Positions 21,101-30,277 of a DNA stretch of 64,000 nucleotides are shown here, in pieces. This DNA comes from Vicugna pacos (taxonomy: Eukaryota > Chordata > Mammalia > Artiodactyla > Camelidae), in the NCBI RefSeq assembly GCF_048564905.1, contig NC_133006.1:23094001-23158000 (forward strand), read 5' to 3'. The notes beneath the pieces are model-generated. The model made no database searches. It was not told the DNA's origin and worked only from the letters and a program-made list of their open reading frames with translations. The translations under genes were made by a program, and so were the position numbers. Numbering within the stretch: the first letter of the stretch is position 1; each line of letters begins with the position of its first letter.

Positions 21101-24100
21101 TGAGTTTTTTCTTTCCAATGAACTCTGTAATAATATTTTTTTCTCATGGAGATCTTGGGGCTCTAACTCAACCGTATATATATTTCTGTGTTCCCAAAAG
21201 ATGCCATCCATGTTAACAAACCCATAAATTCACAGATCCCCACCAAGTCTGATTCACAGTTTTACCTTTGGCTTTTCTTTCTTTCTTCTTTTCCTTCTCA
21301 ACTTCTGATACATTTTTCTTTTCCTGTTTTTCTTTCAGAGCCAAATACACAATAGCACCAACGGAAATCCCAAGTATCACGAAAGTCACAGTGAATGCTA
21401 CCTTCCAAGGAGAGGTCCTAGGGAAGAAGGGTTCTGACACAGGGTGCCCAAAACCTGATCAAAAACGTACACCAAGCAAGCCTATCCCATCCCAGGTCCC
21501 CAGTATCCCCCCCACCCCTTACTTCCCCCTTACTTACATTTTAATGTTTTTAACAGTGCTTCAATAACTGTTACGTGAATTGCCCCCCCAAATGAGCACA
21601 CTGACCTGGGATAAAAATGGTTTCCACTTGCTCTTGTCCAAAGAAGGGGTTCTTCATGGAACAGGACACTTCTGTCTTTGAGCTGTCTCTCACAATGAGA
21701 GACGCCTCAGTCTGAAATAACCCATCATCATCTTGCGTCTGGTCTTCAGAGAGAGACGGGATCCTCTCTTCCTTTGCATCTTTCCACTGAACTTCAGGCT
21801 GGGGAAACCATCCTTTGCCTGTGCACTTCAGCCGTATTCCTCCATCTTCTGGACCCACCATGAAAATATGAGGATTGGAACCCAGACCTGGAGAGGAAAG
21901 TCATTTATCTGAGACTTGGACATTTTTTTTTGTCCAGAAGTCCCTAATGTTTCACAGATACACCAGTTGGGGGAGATGAACAAAGCACCATAGTTCTCAA
22001 TGGATGGAGGGGGTTTCTTTTCTTTTTCCATGAGATAAGTGTGTATCTGAGATTCAAAAATTGTAAGAGCAATGAATCTGATACTGACACTTATAACCAA
22101 CGCCTGTCTTATCTCCTCTATGCATGCATATCTGCAATTGGCCATAGAAGGATAATAGGAAAGGAGCAGAGTAAAATTTGCCAATGTTGAATTCTTTCAG
22201 AAAGAAAATCAGTATATCTACTCTATATCTATATCATATGCTTATTCCATTTCTTAGAGTCTCAAGGAAGACTATCTTTCTGCGCTGAAATTGAGACTTC
22301 TTCTGGTCTCTTCCTTAAACAATTTCCTCTTGTAATTTTCCAAGTTTTCTTTCTTCCACTGAGTAAAGATTATCTCAAAGATGGAGGTAACAAGGTGAAG
22401 TGAGTCCACGAGGGAGCCAGTATACGTATATGAAACAAAAATTAATTGACATTTTAATAGTGTTTTTAACTGTGCTTCAGTAACTGTTACTTGAATTGTC
22501 CTCTAAGTTTTTCTCTCTCCTGACCCCAATTATATTATATCAGCTTCAGTGATAAAAGCAGGAACAGCATAAAAAAGCTCGTTCTTCCTACATTGCTGAA
22601 TGCGTAAGTTAGTTACAGCAATTATATAATATGGGTGAGAAAAAATAATGTCGATGAGCTAGTGTCCTTAAGCGGAATAAAAAGAAATTTTGATAGAATG
22701 AAGGGGAGATTTCTCAAAACCTAAGGAAGAGACGGAGATCTTCAGGTGGCTCTTGAAGAGCTGCATCTAAAGTTTTTAATAATATTTGTAGCAATCTTTC
22801 ATGAGTCAATGAGGAAAGATGTAACAAAGGCTGGGATGATGATCATCCTGGTGCTAACCAGTGGGGGACCAATCCTGGAGGAGATTCGCTGAGTCCTGAA
22901 TGTGATGGGCTGCATTAGACTCCAGGGATCTTTGCACAATTATTATTCAAGAGAGGGACAGGAAGCTCCAATAAAAACTAAGATATAACTTCACACGAGC
23001 CTGATTGGCTGAGGGCTTGAAGACAGAATTAATTTTGTTTTTAAATAAGTAAACATAAACATTTTTGAAAACTAGTTTATGAACAGAGATTAAGATCTGC
23101 TATATAAATATATTACATATTATAATTACATAATATATTTTATTATTTTATACACAATTATTTTTCAATTTAATTATATATAAATATAATTATATATAAA
23201 ATTTATTATATAAAAAGAGATAACTGAAATGGCACAGAACAGTCTGGCATTAAGAGTTACCTAGGAAGAGAAAAGGAATATTGAAGGGAAAAAAAGATAA
23301 TCATTTATATTCTTACCTTTCTGAAATGTTTGAGTTTGATGCAATGAGTTATAATTTTATTATAATTAAAAACAAAACAGCACCAATGATGATAACACTC
23401 ATAGTGATCAATTCAATGTTCTGTGGGCCAATCCTCAGTGTATTCCAGCCTTTCACATTTGCCCCTATCTGCAGGGCCTTTTTATTTCCCTGAAAGCCAC
23501 TCCGTTAATGGTTTTCTCTATTTCTGCTTCACTAAGCTCCTGAATGTTAATTATTTTCCAGCCTCAATCCTTGGATGATGCTTTTTTTGTTCCTTTTTCT
23601 GCAGTATCAGTCTGTTCTGTCAAACCCTCACGGTCACTTTCTCCAAACAGCGCATTTAGTACTTGACCACTGACAGTTCCGGGTAAGCCTCTGTGCATCA
23701 CAGTAGCCAAATGGGATCTGGCCTCTGAGGTTAATGGAACGTTTTGGTAATCATGGTGCCCTCCTTCAAAATGTGTGAGAGGAGACATAGAGGGAATTAA
23801 GTGACCTATTTTTTGGTAGATATTTCTGGAAATAGTGCAATTTTAAAGTACAGCACAATACATGCATAAACAGAGTAAGAGGATTTGGGGTTAACTCCAG
23901 TGTTTAGGATGTTGGCCAGCTCCAAGCAAACCTGTCTTTTTGTCTTTGTTCTGTTCACCATCCTCCCCTCCAAATCAAACACAGAACAGTTACATTTCCC
24001 TTAGAGTAATCTACATTTTCAGATAATTACTCACCTATCACTTTTAGCTCCAAAACGGCTTCTTCAAAATCACTTCCCTTTTTAAAAAAACACTTGTACA

Positions 24101-25013
24101 TTCCATCGTCTGAGACGCGGAGGCTGTGGATTCTCACAGCCACTCTTCCCTCAGTGATGTAGTCTTTCACCAGCTCTGCTCTCCCTCTGAAATCTGCCAG
24201 CTGTTCTCCTGTCTGCTCCATCCCGTCCTGATACACGTACACAGCCTCTGAGAACTGGGAGCGGAACCAGCGGAGCTCCATGTTCTCCAGGCTCATGGCT
24301 GGGAACACGCGACAGGGCAGCACCGTGTCTGCACCCAGCATGGCCACAATGGGCTCCGAGGGGCCAATCACCGAAAATGAATCTGTGGAATAGAGCCACA
24401 AATGAAAAGAATATCAGAATAACCTGCCTGGATTTGAGAACAGCGTCAGTACTGGCCCAGTAGAGCCCCATGGACATTCTCTCTCCCACTCACGCAGCAA
24501 TAATTTGCAGCACAAATTCAGGCTGAAGATGGCAGTGAACAAGACAAGGCGGATTTCTACCCTTGTGGATCTTATAATCAACAGAATGATCAAGTATTAA
24601 ACAAATGATTTTTAAATTGCCATGGGGGTGAATTCAGTGAAGGAGGAGGGGAGCTAGAGTTTTTAATCAGGTCTTGCGCATCAGAAAATGCATTCCTCCA
24701 GAAGCTGAGATCTGAATGAACTAGAAGTCATCAGTAAAGTAATTCTATCTGGTCCTCCTCTCTAAAATGACCATATAATGATTTACTTGCCATCGTGTAT
24801 GGGCAAATACATTATTATATCAAAATAAAATATTTGAAATTAATCTAGGTAGATATGAGACATGATGAAGTGGTTTAATTCTTCTGTTCAGAGAACAAGA
24901 GAATCCACATATAGGAAATATAAAATATTCTCACCTGAGCCCCACATGGACACCTGGAGAAGCAGGATAAAGAAGAAGTCTCTCGGCAAAGAGAGATCCA
25001 AGGAACACACCAT
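17549..25013 (-). CDS. Butyrophilin / BTNL gene with B30.2 domain, intact, nine coding exons
   Basis: Minus-strand exons in order: 25013-24935 signal, 24382-24035 IgV, 21887-21606 IgC, 21433-21266 transmembrane, 20904-20884, 20789-20763, 19904-19878 and 19670-19644 mini-exons, 18198-17549 B30.2. All borders are GT-AG and phase 1, and the sum is 1629 nt, or 542 aa plus stop, with no break. This is the full BTN1A1/BTNL layout: a type I membrane protein with two Ig domains outside, a coiled-coil stalk, and a cytoplasmic B30.2 domain. Known relatives act in T-cell regulation (BTN3A, BTNL3/8, mouse Btnl1/6), and BTN1A1 acts in milk-fat secretion. Ortholog assignment is not possible by eye. Its place beside BTNL2 favours a counterpart of the extra mouse MHC Btnl genes, not BTN1A1 itself. 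Confidence 0.93.
18690..18945 (+). repeat. MIR-like SINE in the last intron of the minus-strand gene
   Basis: The order of ctctgtggtcagaaagatctg, ccttgctcagcctcactgtaa and a degenerate tail follows MIR. Divergence is high. Confidence 0.5.
19180..19500 (+). repeat. L2 LINE 3' end
   Basis: The segment ends in a cactgaataaatagttg block and a tgaatgaatgaatga tail. This is the typical 3' end of L2, preceded by weakly conserved sequence. Confidence 0.55.
19644..19670 (-). CDS. Minus-strand BTNL gene, exon 8: 27-nt mini-exon
   Basis: Twenty-seven nucleotides read D-W-R-K-E-L-F-E-A, the second DWRK unit, between a tttttag acceptor and a gtgagt donor. It joins in phase to the B30.2 exon. Confidence 0.82.
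19878..19904 (-). CDS. Minus-strand BTNL gene, exon 7: 27-nt mini-exon
   Basis: Twenty-seven nucleotides read D-W-R-K-A-E-L-Y-A with a consensus gtgagt donor. This DWRK unit precedes B30.2 in most butyrophilins. It and the next exon appear to be a duplicated pair. Confidence 0.82.
20165..20690 (+). mobile_element. Possible solitary LTR fossil
   Basis: A segment with a TATA-like tcttataact block, a C-rich middle and a ccttcctcaccagcaagg end resembles endogenous-retrovirus LTRs. The edges are not clear and no flanking duplication was found, so the family is left open. Confidence 0.3.
20763..20789 (-). CDS. Minus-strand BTNL gene, exon 6: 27-nt mini-exon
   Basis: Twenty-seven nucleotides read A-R-R-K-T-L-Y-Q-Q between ttttcag and gtgagt. 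The x-R-R-K-x-L-Y pattern recurs in the plus-strand genes at 34712 and 61247. Confidence 0.82.
20884..20904 (-). CDS. Minus-strand BTNL gene, exon 5: 21-nt heptad exon
   Basis: Twenty-one nucleotides read E-S-L-E-K-E-L, a heptad with leucines four apart that suits a coiled coil. It lies between a tttttag acceptor and a gtaagt donor. Confidence 0.82.
21266..21433 (-). CDS. Minus-strand BTNL gene, exon 4: transmembrane exon
   Basis: The exon starts EPFFPRTSPWK, the butyrophilin juxtamembrane motif, then has the helix VAFTVTFVILGISVGAIVYL. A very charged cytoplasmic start follows (KEKQEKKN, EKEKKKERKAK). It is 168 nt, phase 1-1, with a gtaaaa donor. Confidence 0.9.
21606..21887 (-). CDS. Minus-strand BTNL gene, exon 3: IgC domain
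   Basis: The 282-nt exon encodes GLGSNPHIFMVGPEDGG, LKCTGKGWFPQPEVQW and EVSCSMKNPFF. It is a complete C-set domain of butyrophilin type with the same length and phase as the other IgC exons in the window. Confidence 0.94.
21888..24034. other. IgV-IgC intron of the minus-strand gene
   Basis: A very AT-rich stretch lies at 23095-23222. A retrocopy-like segment lies at 23355-23788. A 50-bp segment at 22450-22500 repeats 21538-21583 of the next intron. Confidence 0.5.
23355..23788 (-). pseudogene. Retrocopy-like remnant of an unidentified tail-anchored protein gene
   Basis: On the minus strand an open stretch begins MSPLTHFEGGHHDYQ and ends at a stop after 74 codons. Further on, another frame reads QIGANVKGWNTLRIGPQNIE and a hydrophobic end (LITMSVIIIGAVLFLIIIKL), then stop. 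The two pieces look like one intronless coding region with a frame change and internal stops, lying inside an intron. I do not recognise the parent gene. Confidence 0.4.
24035..24382 (-). CDS. Minus-strand BTNL gene, exon 2: IgV domain
   Basis: The 348-nt exon reads DSFSVIGPSEPIVAMLGAD and has VLPCRV, ELRWFRSQ, the YVYQDG strand and SDDGMYKC. It is a complete V-set domain close to BTN1A1-type IgV. The acceptor is ccacag and the donor gtgagt. Confidence 0.94.
24935..25013 (-). CDS. Minus-strand BTNL gene, exon 1: signal peptide
   Basis: The exon encodes 26 residues starting MVCSLDLSLPRD, then FFFILLLQVSMWG, a good signal sequence, with a gtgaga donor. Its 79-nt length equals BTNL2 exon 1. Upstream on the minus strand a long T-rich tract ends in ctctag at about 25066, probably the acceptor of a 5' UTR intron. 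Confidence 0.88.
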
Positions 25014-25065
25014 CTTTCCCAGAGCAGAGAGCAGTATGACACAGAGCGAGGTCCTGAAAATAGCT

Positions 25066-25115
25066 AGAGTGAAAAAAAAAAAAAAGAAGAAAAAAAAAAA
25101 AAAAGGGACCCACAA
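25066..25115 (-). promoter_or_regulatory. Expanded polypyrimidine tract before exon 1 of the minus-strand gene
   Basis: On the minus strand an almost pure T/C run of about 45 nt, split by short cttctt, ends in cactctag. It forms a plausible 3' splice site 50 nt before the ATG. The run length makes it prone to slippage. Confidence 0.5.
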
Positions 25116-25974
25116 GGTTGAAAAGACTGCAGCTAAGGTGGTTCACAGTGCTTCTAAGAAATGACCTCCTGAAGCTCTCAAACAACTGTAGCGTCTCAGG
25201 GAACATCAGGGAAGACTGACTTTCACAAAGAACTTTCGTTTCCCTTTGCCAAGAAAACAGTCTTCATCTCAACAGCCGTGTTCTGCAGTGATAAAGCTGA
25301 CCACAAGATCTCTAAACTCAAGAACATTTTATTCAATGGATGTGAACACAGAGGAAAGGCAGCGAACAAGCAGCCACTGAGAGAGATGGCTTTAGCACAA
25401 ATGTTACTCTGGCCCCGCAAACTTTCTCCCCAAGGTTCCTATATGATGAAGGAGCAGATGTAACTCAGCTTGCCCTGTCAACCCCCAGTGTCCTTGCCCA
25501 GATTCCCTCACTCACCCTCTTGCCCCACTCACATCTTCTGAGTTCTTCTTACAGGGACGAAGGCATCCTGGAACTTCTCCCCCTCACTGCCGCAGGCACC
25601 GGGAAGATGCACTCTCCGCCGTTCCTCCAGGTCACCCTCTCGCGGCTGCCTGCGGGTCTCCAAGATGCCGAGGGAATATCAGACGTTGGAAACCTTGGAG
25701 CCCCCAGGAAGCTTTAGGTGGTTATTAAAAGTGTTTCAGAAAACTCTTTCTGAAGGGAAGAAAGATGGCCCCTACTCAGGAACCACTCAGCAGTGTGCTT
25801 CTTGTCTGCTAGGCAGACATGTTCAAAATTGAAAGTAAAATAAAGTAAGGAAAGAGAACTTTGACCAGGCATGAATAATAAACTCATCTAATAATTACAT
25901 ACTTACAAGGAGAGGATCAAAAACAAGCGATTTCTTTCTCTCTGAAGTAGATTTTCCAAGTTAATAGCATAAAT

Positions 25975-26165
25975 ATTAGAACTCGATGGCCTGAGTTAAA
26001 AATCCTGGTAAGACTACTTATAAGCTCAAAGTTTTGAGCAAGTTACATAAACTCTCCGTGCCTCAGTTTCCTCATCTGACAATGGGTTCAATAGTAGTAC
26101 CTATCCTAAGGATTACATAAATTAATAGATGTGAAGCACTTAGAAGAGCGTCAGTAATTTTTACA
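25975..26165 (+). repeat. MIR SINE
   Basis: The segment matches MIR well: gcaagttacataaactctcc, gcctcagtttcctcatctga and agtagtacctatcctaaggat. It ends with agatgtgaagcacttagaag. Confidence 0.88.
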
Positions 26166-28254
26166 TTCTTTATAAGTGTTGGCAATTTTTATTTTGATGT
26201 TTTGTTGAATTCACCTCAATATATCTGCCATTCTGATAATAAATTTTCATCTCCCAGTTAGGCCCCTCATTCCATTAGACAGGGAATTGAAAAGACACGG
26301 CCCATTCGTATCTTCTCTCAGACGTAGAAATTTCCCCCACTGATATCTGGGTTACATCCATCGCAACCAGGATGGCAGAAAAATAGTATGAAAGTCCCCA
26401 AATGGTTCTCCAAAAACATTCATCCTCCTTCCATACTGTAAACAATGAGAGGCAAGGATGATTTTGCTGTCCTGGGTCTACAGAATTCATTTTTGTTTTG
26501 AAGATCCCTCAGATCCTTTGAGTTCTAGAATATTTGTTTTTCTTGCTTAGAATGACAGAAAGACACTCCAAGTTAAAGCCTGAAAGAATTAAGAAAGCTC
26601 TAATTTATATTTTTGAAATTCTGCACCTGAGATTGAACAACTATGTATGGTTTGTAGGAGACATAGGAAAAGAAGCAATAAACAGATATAAACCAGACAC
26701 ATTCTAACAAAACTTTACGTATGACAATATTAAAATTAAAATAAAAATAACATTCAGACAGAAATCATTAAAAGAAACAAGGTTTCCTCTGCAGATAAGG
26801 GTGTTCGTTAAGAACATGTAACTTTCAAGGATTGCATGGTTCTAAAAACATAGCGGAATTTAAAAATGCAAAAATCAGTTGGGAACTCAAAAATTTTTTA
26901 AATCATAATTAATCAGAAATGAACAGAATCATTCTAGAACATGTAAATGAAGTCACAGAGGTTTTAAATAATATAACAACTATGCTACATCAAATCTTTT
27001 GCTTAATGACTTGGTGAGATCCAATAATTTCTCTTATTTTTTGATTAGTAGAAATCCACTTAGGATTAACAGAATGACCCAGTGTGAAACTTATCTAACC
27101 CCTTCCTCCACTGTGCTTTACAAGAATTCATGTATAAATGACTCTTTTTTTTCTGCAATAGTCCAACTTTTTATGAAGTGCCCTTTTTTCTGATTCTTGT
27201 CCCTAATCTCCTTTCCATTTTGGAAAACATACTAGGTGGATGTTGAAGTGTTGGATTTATTATGCTTAACTTATATTTCCTCAATTTTATCTCTTTGATT
27301 TAACGTACCATATTCTGAGAGAATATAATAACTCTATTTTTTTCTAGCCCAAAGTTTTGATCTTCAGCATTGGCTACTCTGATATGTGACACTTCTATTT
27401 GTTTTCTACTTTAAGCCAATTTTTCATTCCCAAGAATGCTGATTGTTTTCCCAATCCTGCATCTCCTATGAGTGAATCCTTCCTAATACACTTTATATTT
27501 GGATTACAAATCTTTATATACACATGATATTCTTTACTTTTTTATGTTAGAGAAATCTAAAAATTAGAGATAAGCAAAAATAATAGAAACACCCACACTT
27601 GTGCCAGTAAGAAATATATACCTTACCATTATTTTCCTGTGATTTTGATGTCTATCCTTTGATCTTTCTTAAACAAATAAGGTCATTTTGTTCACACTGT
27701 TTTAAAAACTGCTCTTTGAAATCAATAATACCTTGTAGTTCTCTCTCTCTCTCCTCCCCGCCCCCTTTACCTTTCTCTCTTAAACACACAAACACTGGTA
27801 TGTATTCAGTATAATTCCCTCAAAATGTTTTCTACAGATTAATTGGCTTTACTCAAACAATTCTCTGTAATTGGGGAAAATGTCCAAGACATGTATATAA
27901 ATTTTTCAAGCTCGTTTTTTCTTAATTTTTCAAGCTTTGTTGGAAATGTATATTAATGTGTTTCCATTTTGAGATAGAATACACATGCAAACATATACCA
28001 TACACTTCCAAGTAAACAGAAGAGGCAAGTCGTGTCTTCAGCCCATCCTTTTCTCCTTCAGTTTTCCCTTCCCACTCCTCAGTATTTAGACCTAACCATT
28101 AGGTGGGTATCAGACTCCAAATGAGACAGGAGGGCCTTAGGGAGGAGGTGGAGGGCTGCCCAGCATGGTGTGAAAGAACTTGAATAGAAGGAGAAGGGCC
28201 TGCATGGGATGGGGAGGCAGCCCCAAAGAGAACTGCAGAATAGATTGTCCTATA

Positions 28255-28640
28255 TTCAAACAATGCGACATTATTCAGCAATAAAAAATTTAAAATGTAT
28301 TGATACACATAACGTGGTTGAATCTCAAAAAAACCATTTTCTTTTTTAGCCAAAGAAGCCAAACGCAAAAGCACACATACTCTATGACTCCATTTTGTTG
28401 TTTTTGAAATTTTAGAATAGCTAGGACTAAGCGATGATGATTTATATCAGATATTGTTTGTTTTTCCCGGAATGGACTGACTGATGATGGGCATGAGGGA
28501 AATTTTCAAGAGACCAAAATCATGCATATTTTGATCAAGGTGGTGGTGACATGAGTGCAAGCATTTGTGAAAACTCATAGAAATGCATGTTTTAAAACCA
28601 TGCATTCCATTGTACGTGAATTATATCTCAATACTTTTTA
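28255..28640 (+). mobile_element. LINE-1 3' fragment
   Basis: The words gcgacattattcagcaataa, catactctatgactccattt and ttccattgtacgtgaattat occur in L1 3' order. They mark a truncated sense fragment. Confidence 0.65.
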
Positions 28641-30195
28641 TTTCTTAAAAAAAGCAAATGGATCCCCACTGTTTGTAAAGAATATTTATTTAGGATCTTG
28701 GTCTTTGCTTGGCCAGACAGTTAGGGGCTTTCACAAGAATATTTATGCAATTGCTGTCTGTGTCCCTGATTATCTGTAAACCTGTGTGACATGAAGAAAC
28801 ACTAATTAAATTTGGAAAGAGTGTGAAAGGGAAAGAAAATGCCTTTTGGCCATTCTGTATCTGGCACTGACAACTGTGTTGTTATATCTATTCTACTTTT
28901 GGGAACACTAAGGTTTTCGAAATACAGCTGTAAGTTTCCCGGAGCACAGAACCTTCCATTTGCGACCTCTGACTTTGCCCCTGTGCAGCTCTGCACGCGG
29001 CTTCCGATGCCAGCGGCGGTGTGGTAGGAGGAAGCGTGCTTCTCTTGGGCTCATTCTCCAAATTCGAGTTGAACGTTTGGATGACCAACCAACCTGAATA
29101 TACAGGAAGATGATTCCTTCTCCCTGAATCACGTGATTTCAGCCCTTTACAGGTGGCAGGAAGGACCTACACTGAGCATTTTCGACCGAAACAACTTCAG
29201 AGTTCCTGCCATTCTATAGCTCAGCCCAGTCCAAAGTCCCCTGGGATGACCTTTTTTACTTCCGCTTTCGAAGTAACTAGAACTTCACTGGAGGCAGGTT
29301 GTGATCTTCTCCTTGAGCCCATTCTAGGAGAAGCATTCAAGTGCGAGTGCCTCTTGGCAGCCTTGTTTGTTCCCCTTCCTAAGAATATTTTCCCAATCCA
29401 GAGTCGGATTAGAAGCCTGCTGTTTCCAGCCCCTGCAGCTGCACACACTCTTGGACGCTGACCACAAGTACAACGAGGTGCAAACTGTCTCTGGAGCCAG
29501 GCCTTGTAGAGGCACTGAGCTGCCCAGGAGCCTCTGAGAAACCCCCTGGCTCATCTGGATGGTGAGAGAGAAATGTGTGGTGATGTGCAGGTGTGTTTGT
29601 GGGACATGTGGGTCCTGAAAAAAGAAGGGCTTGGGTTCTGGGTCATGTGGTGAGAAAACTCCCTTCCCTTTAAGGAGTTAAGCCACAAGAGTATTTGTGG
29701 TCAAAATAAGTAAATAAATGTATGTAGGAATGAATGAATGAATGAATGAAGGAGGAAAGTAGCTTGGCTGAGAGGAGTGGACCCATTTTGTGTCTGACTT
29801 CATTTCTCAACTTTGAACTCAGGGGCTTCAATTTCAAGAGAGCCCTGCTGAGAAGGTGAATCCACACAGAAGCAAGAGAGCCCACGGGACACCAGAGAAC
29901 GTTTTACAGATTTCTACACCTGCTGGGGAAACGGTTAGTTTTCAGAAAAAAAAAAGAGGAAAGAAAAAAAAAAAACCCATTGGGAAGGGTGGAAGTTGGT
30001 GGTATTTGTCTTAAGGTCTGTGAGGGAAAACATACCAAAAACTGTGTCTAAAAGTATGCCTTTGAACAGGGGAGTTTTTTCTTCCCTAAGAACTTTCACT
30101 TGCCTGGCTTCTCGCCACCTTCTCCTACAGAGTACCTCGTTGTCAGAATGAACATTTGGTGCCTCCAGTGTGCTCCACTTTCTGCTCTGAAGAAG

Positions 30196-30277
30196 ATGGT
30201 GGGTGTTCCCTGTTTCTTCTCTGCTGGCTTTCTCCCCACTCTCCTCCTTCTCCAGATGTCCACGTGGTGCTCCGCAG
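30196..30277 (+). CDS. Plus-strand BTNL gene 3, exon 1: signal peptide
   Basis: The exon encodes 27 residues beginning MVGVPCFFSAGF, then LPTLLLLQMSTWCSA, a clear signal sequence, with a gtcagt donor. A tctcctacag acceptor at about 30129 suggests a 5' UTR intron. An upstream ATG at 30148 is out of the way and does not lead into this frame as a signal peptide. Confidence 0.87.

Larger units (their letters stand above)
25014..30195. other. Divergent intergenic spacer between two BTNL genes
   Basis: The 5.2 kb between the starts of the minus-strand gene (25013) and gene 3 (30196) must hold both promoters. It contains MIR (25975-26165), an L1 fragment (28255-28640), an A-rich run (29945-29975) and a short (TGAA)n at 29730-29749. 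Bases 28900-29560 are richer in G+C and lack repeats I recognise, so they are the best place to look for regulatory sequence. Confidence 0.5.

Noticed and set aside
24151-24489. Alternative minus-strand frame overlapping the IgV exon
   Set aside because: Shadow of the IgV frame; it lacks the Ig motifs and ignores the ccacag acceptor.
17549-25013. Calling the minus-strand gene BTN1A1 by symbol
   Set aside because: The layout is the same, but BTN1A1 lies in the distant extended class I BTN cluster in mammals; position beside BTNL2 points to a BTNL paralogue, so no symbol is given.
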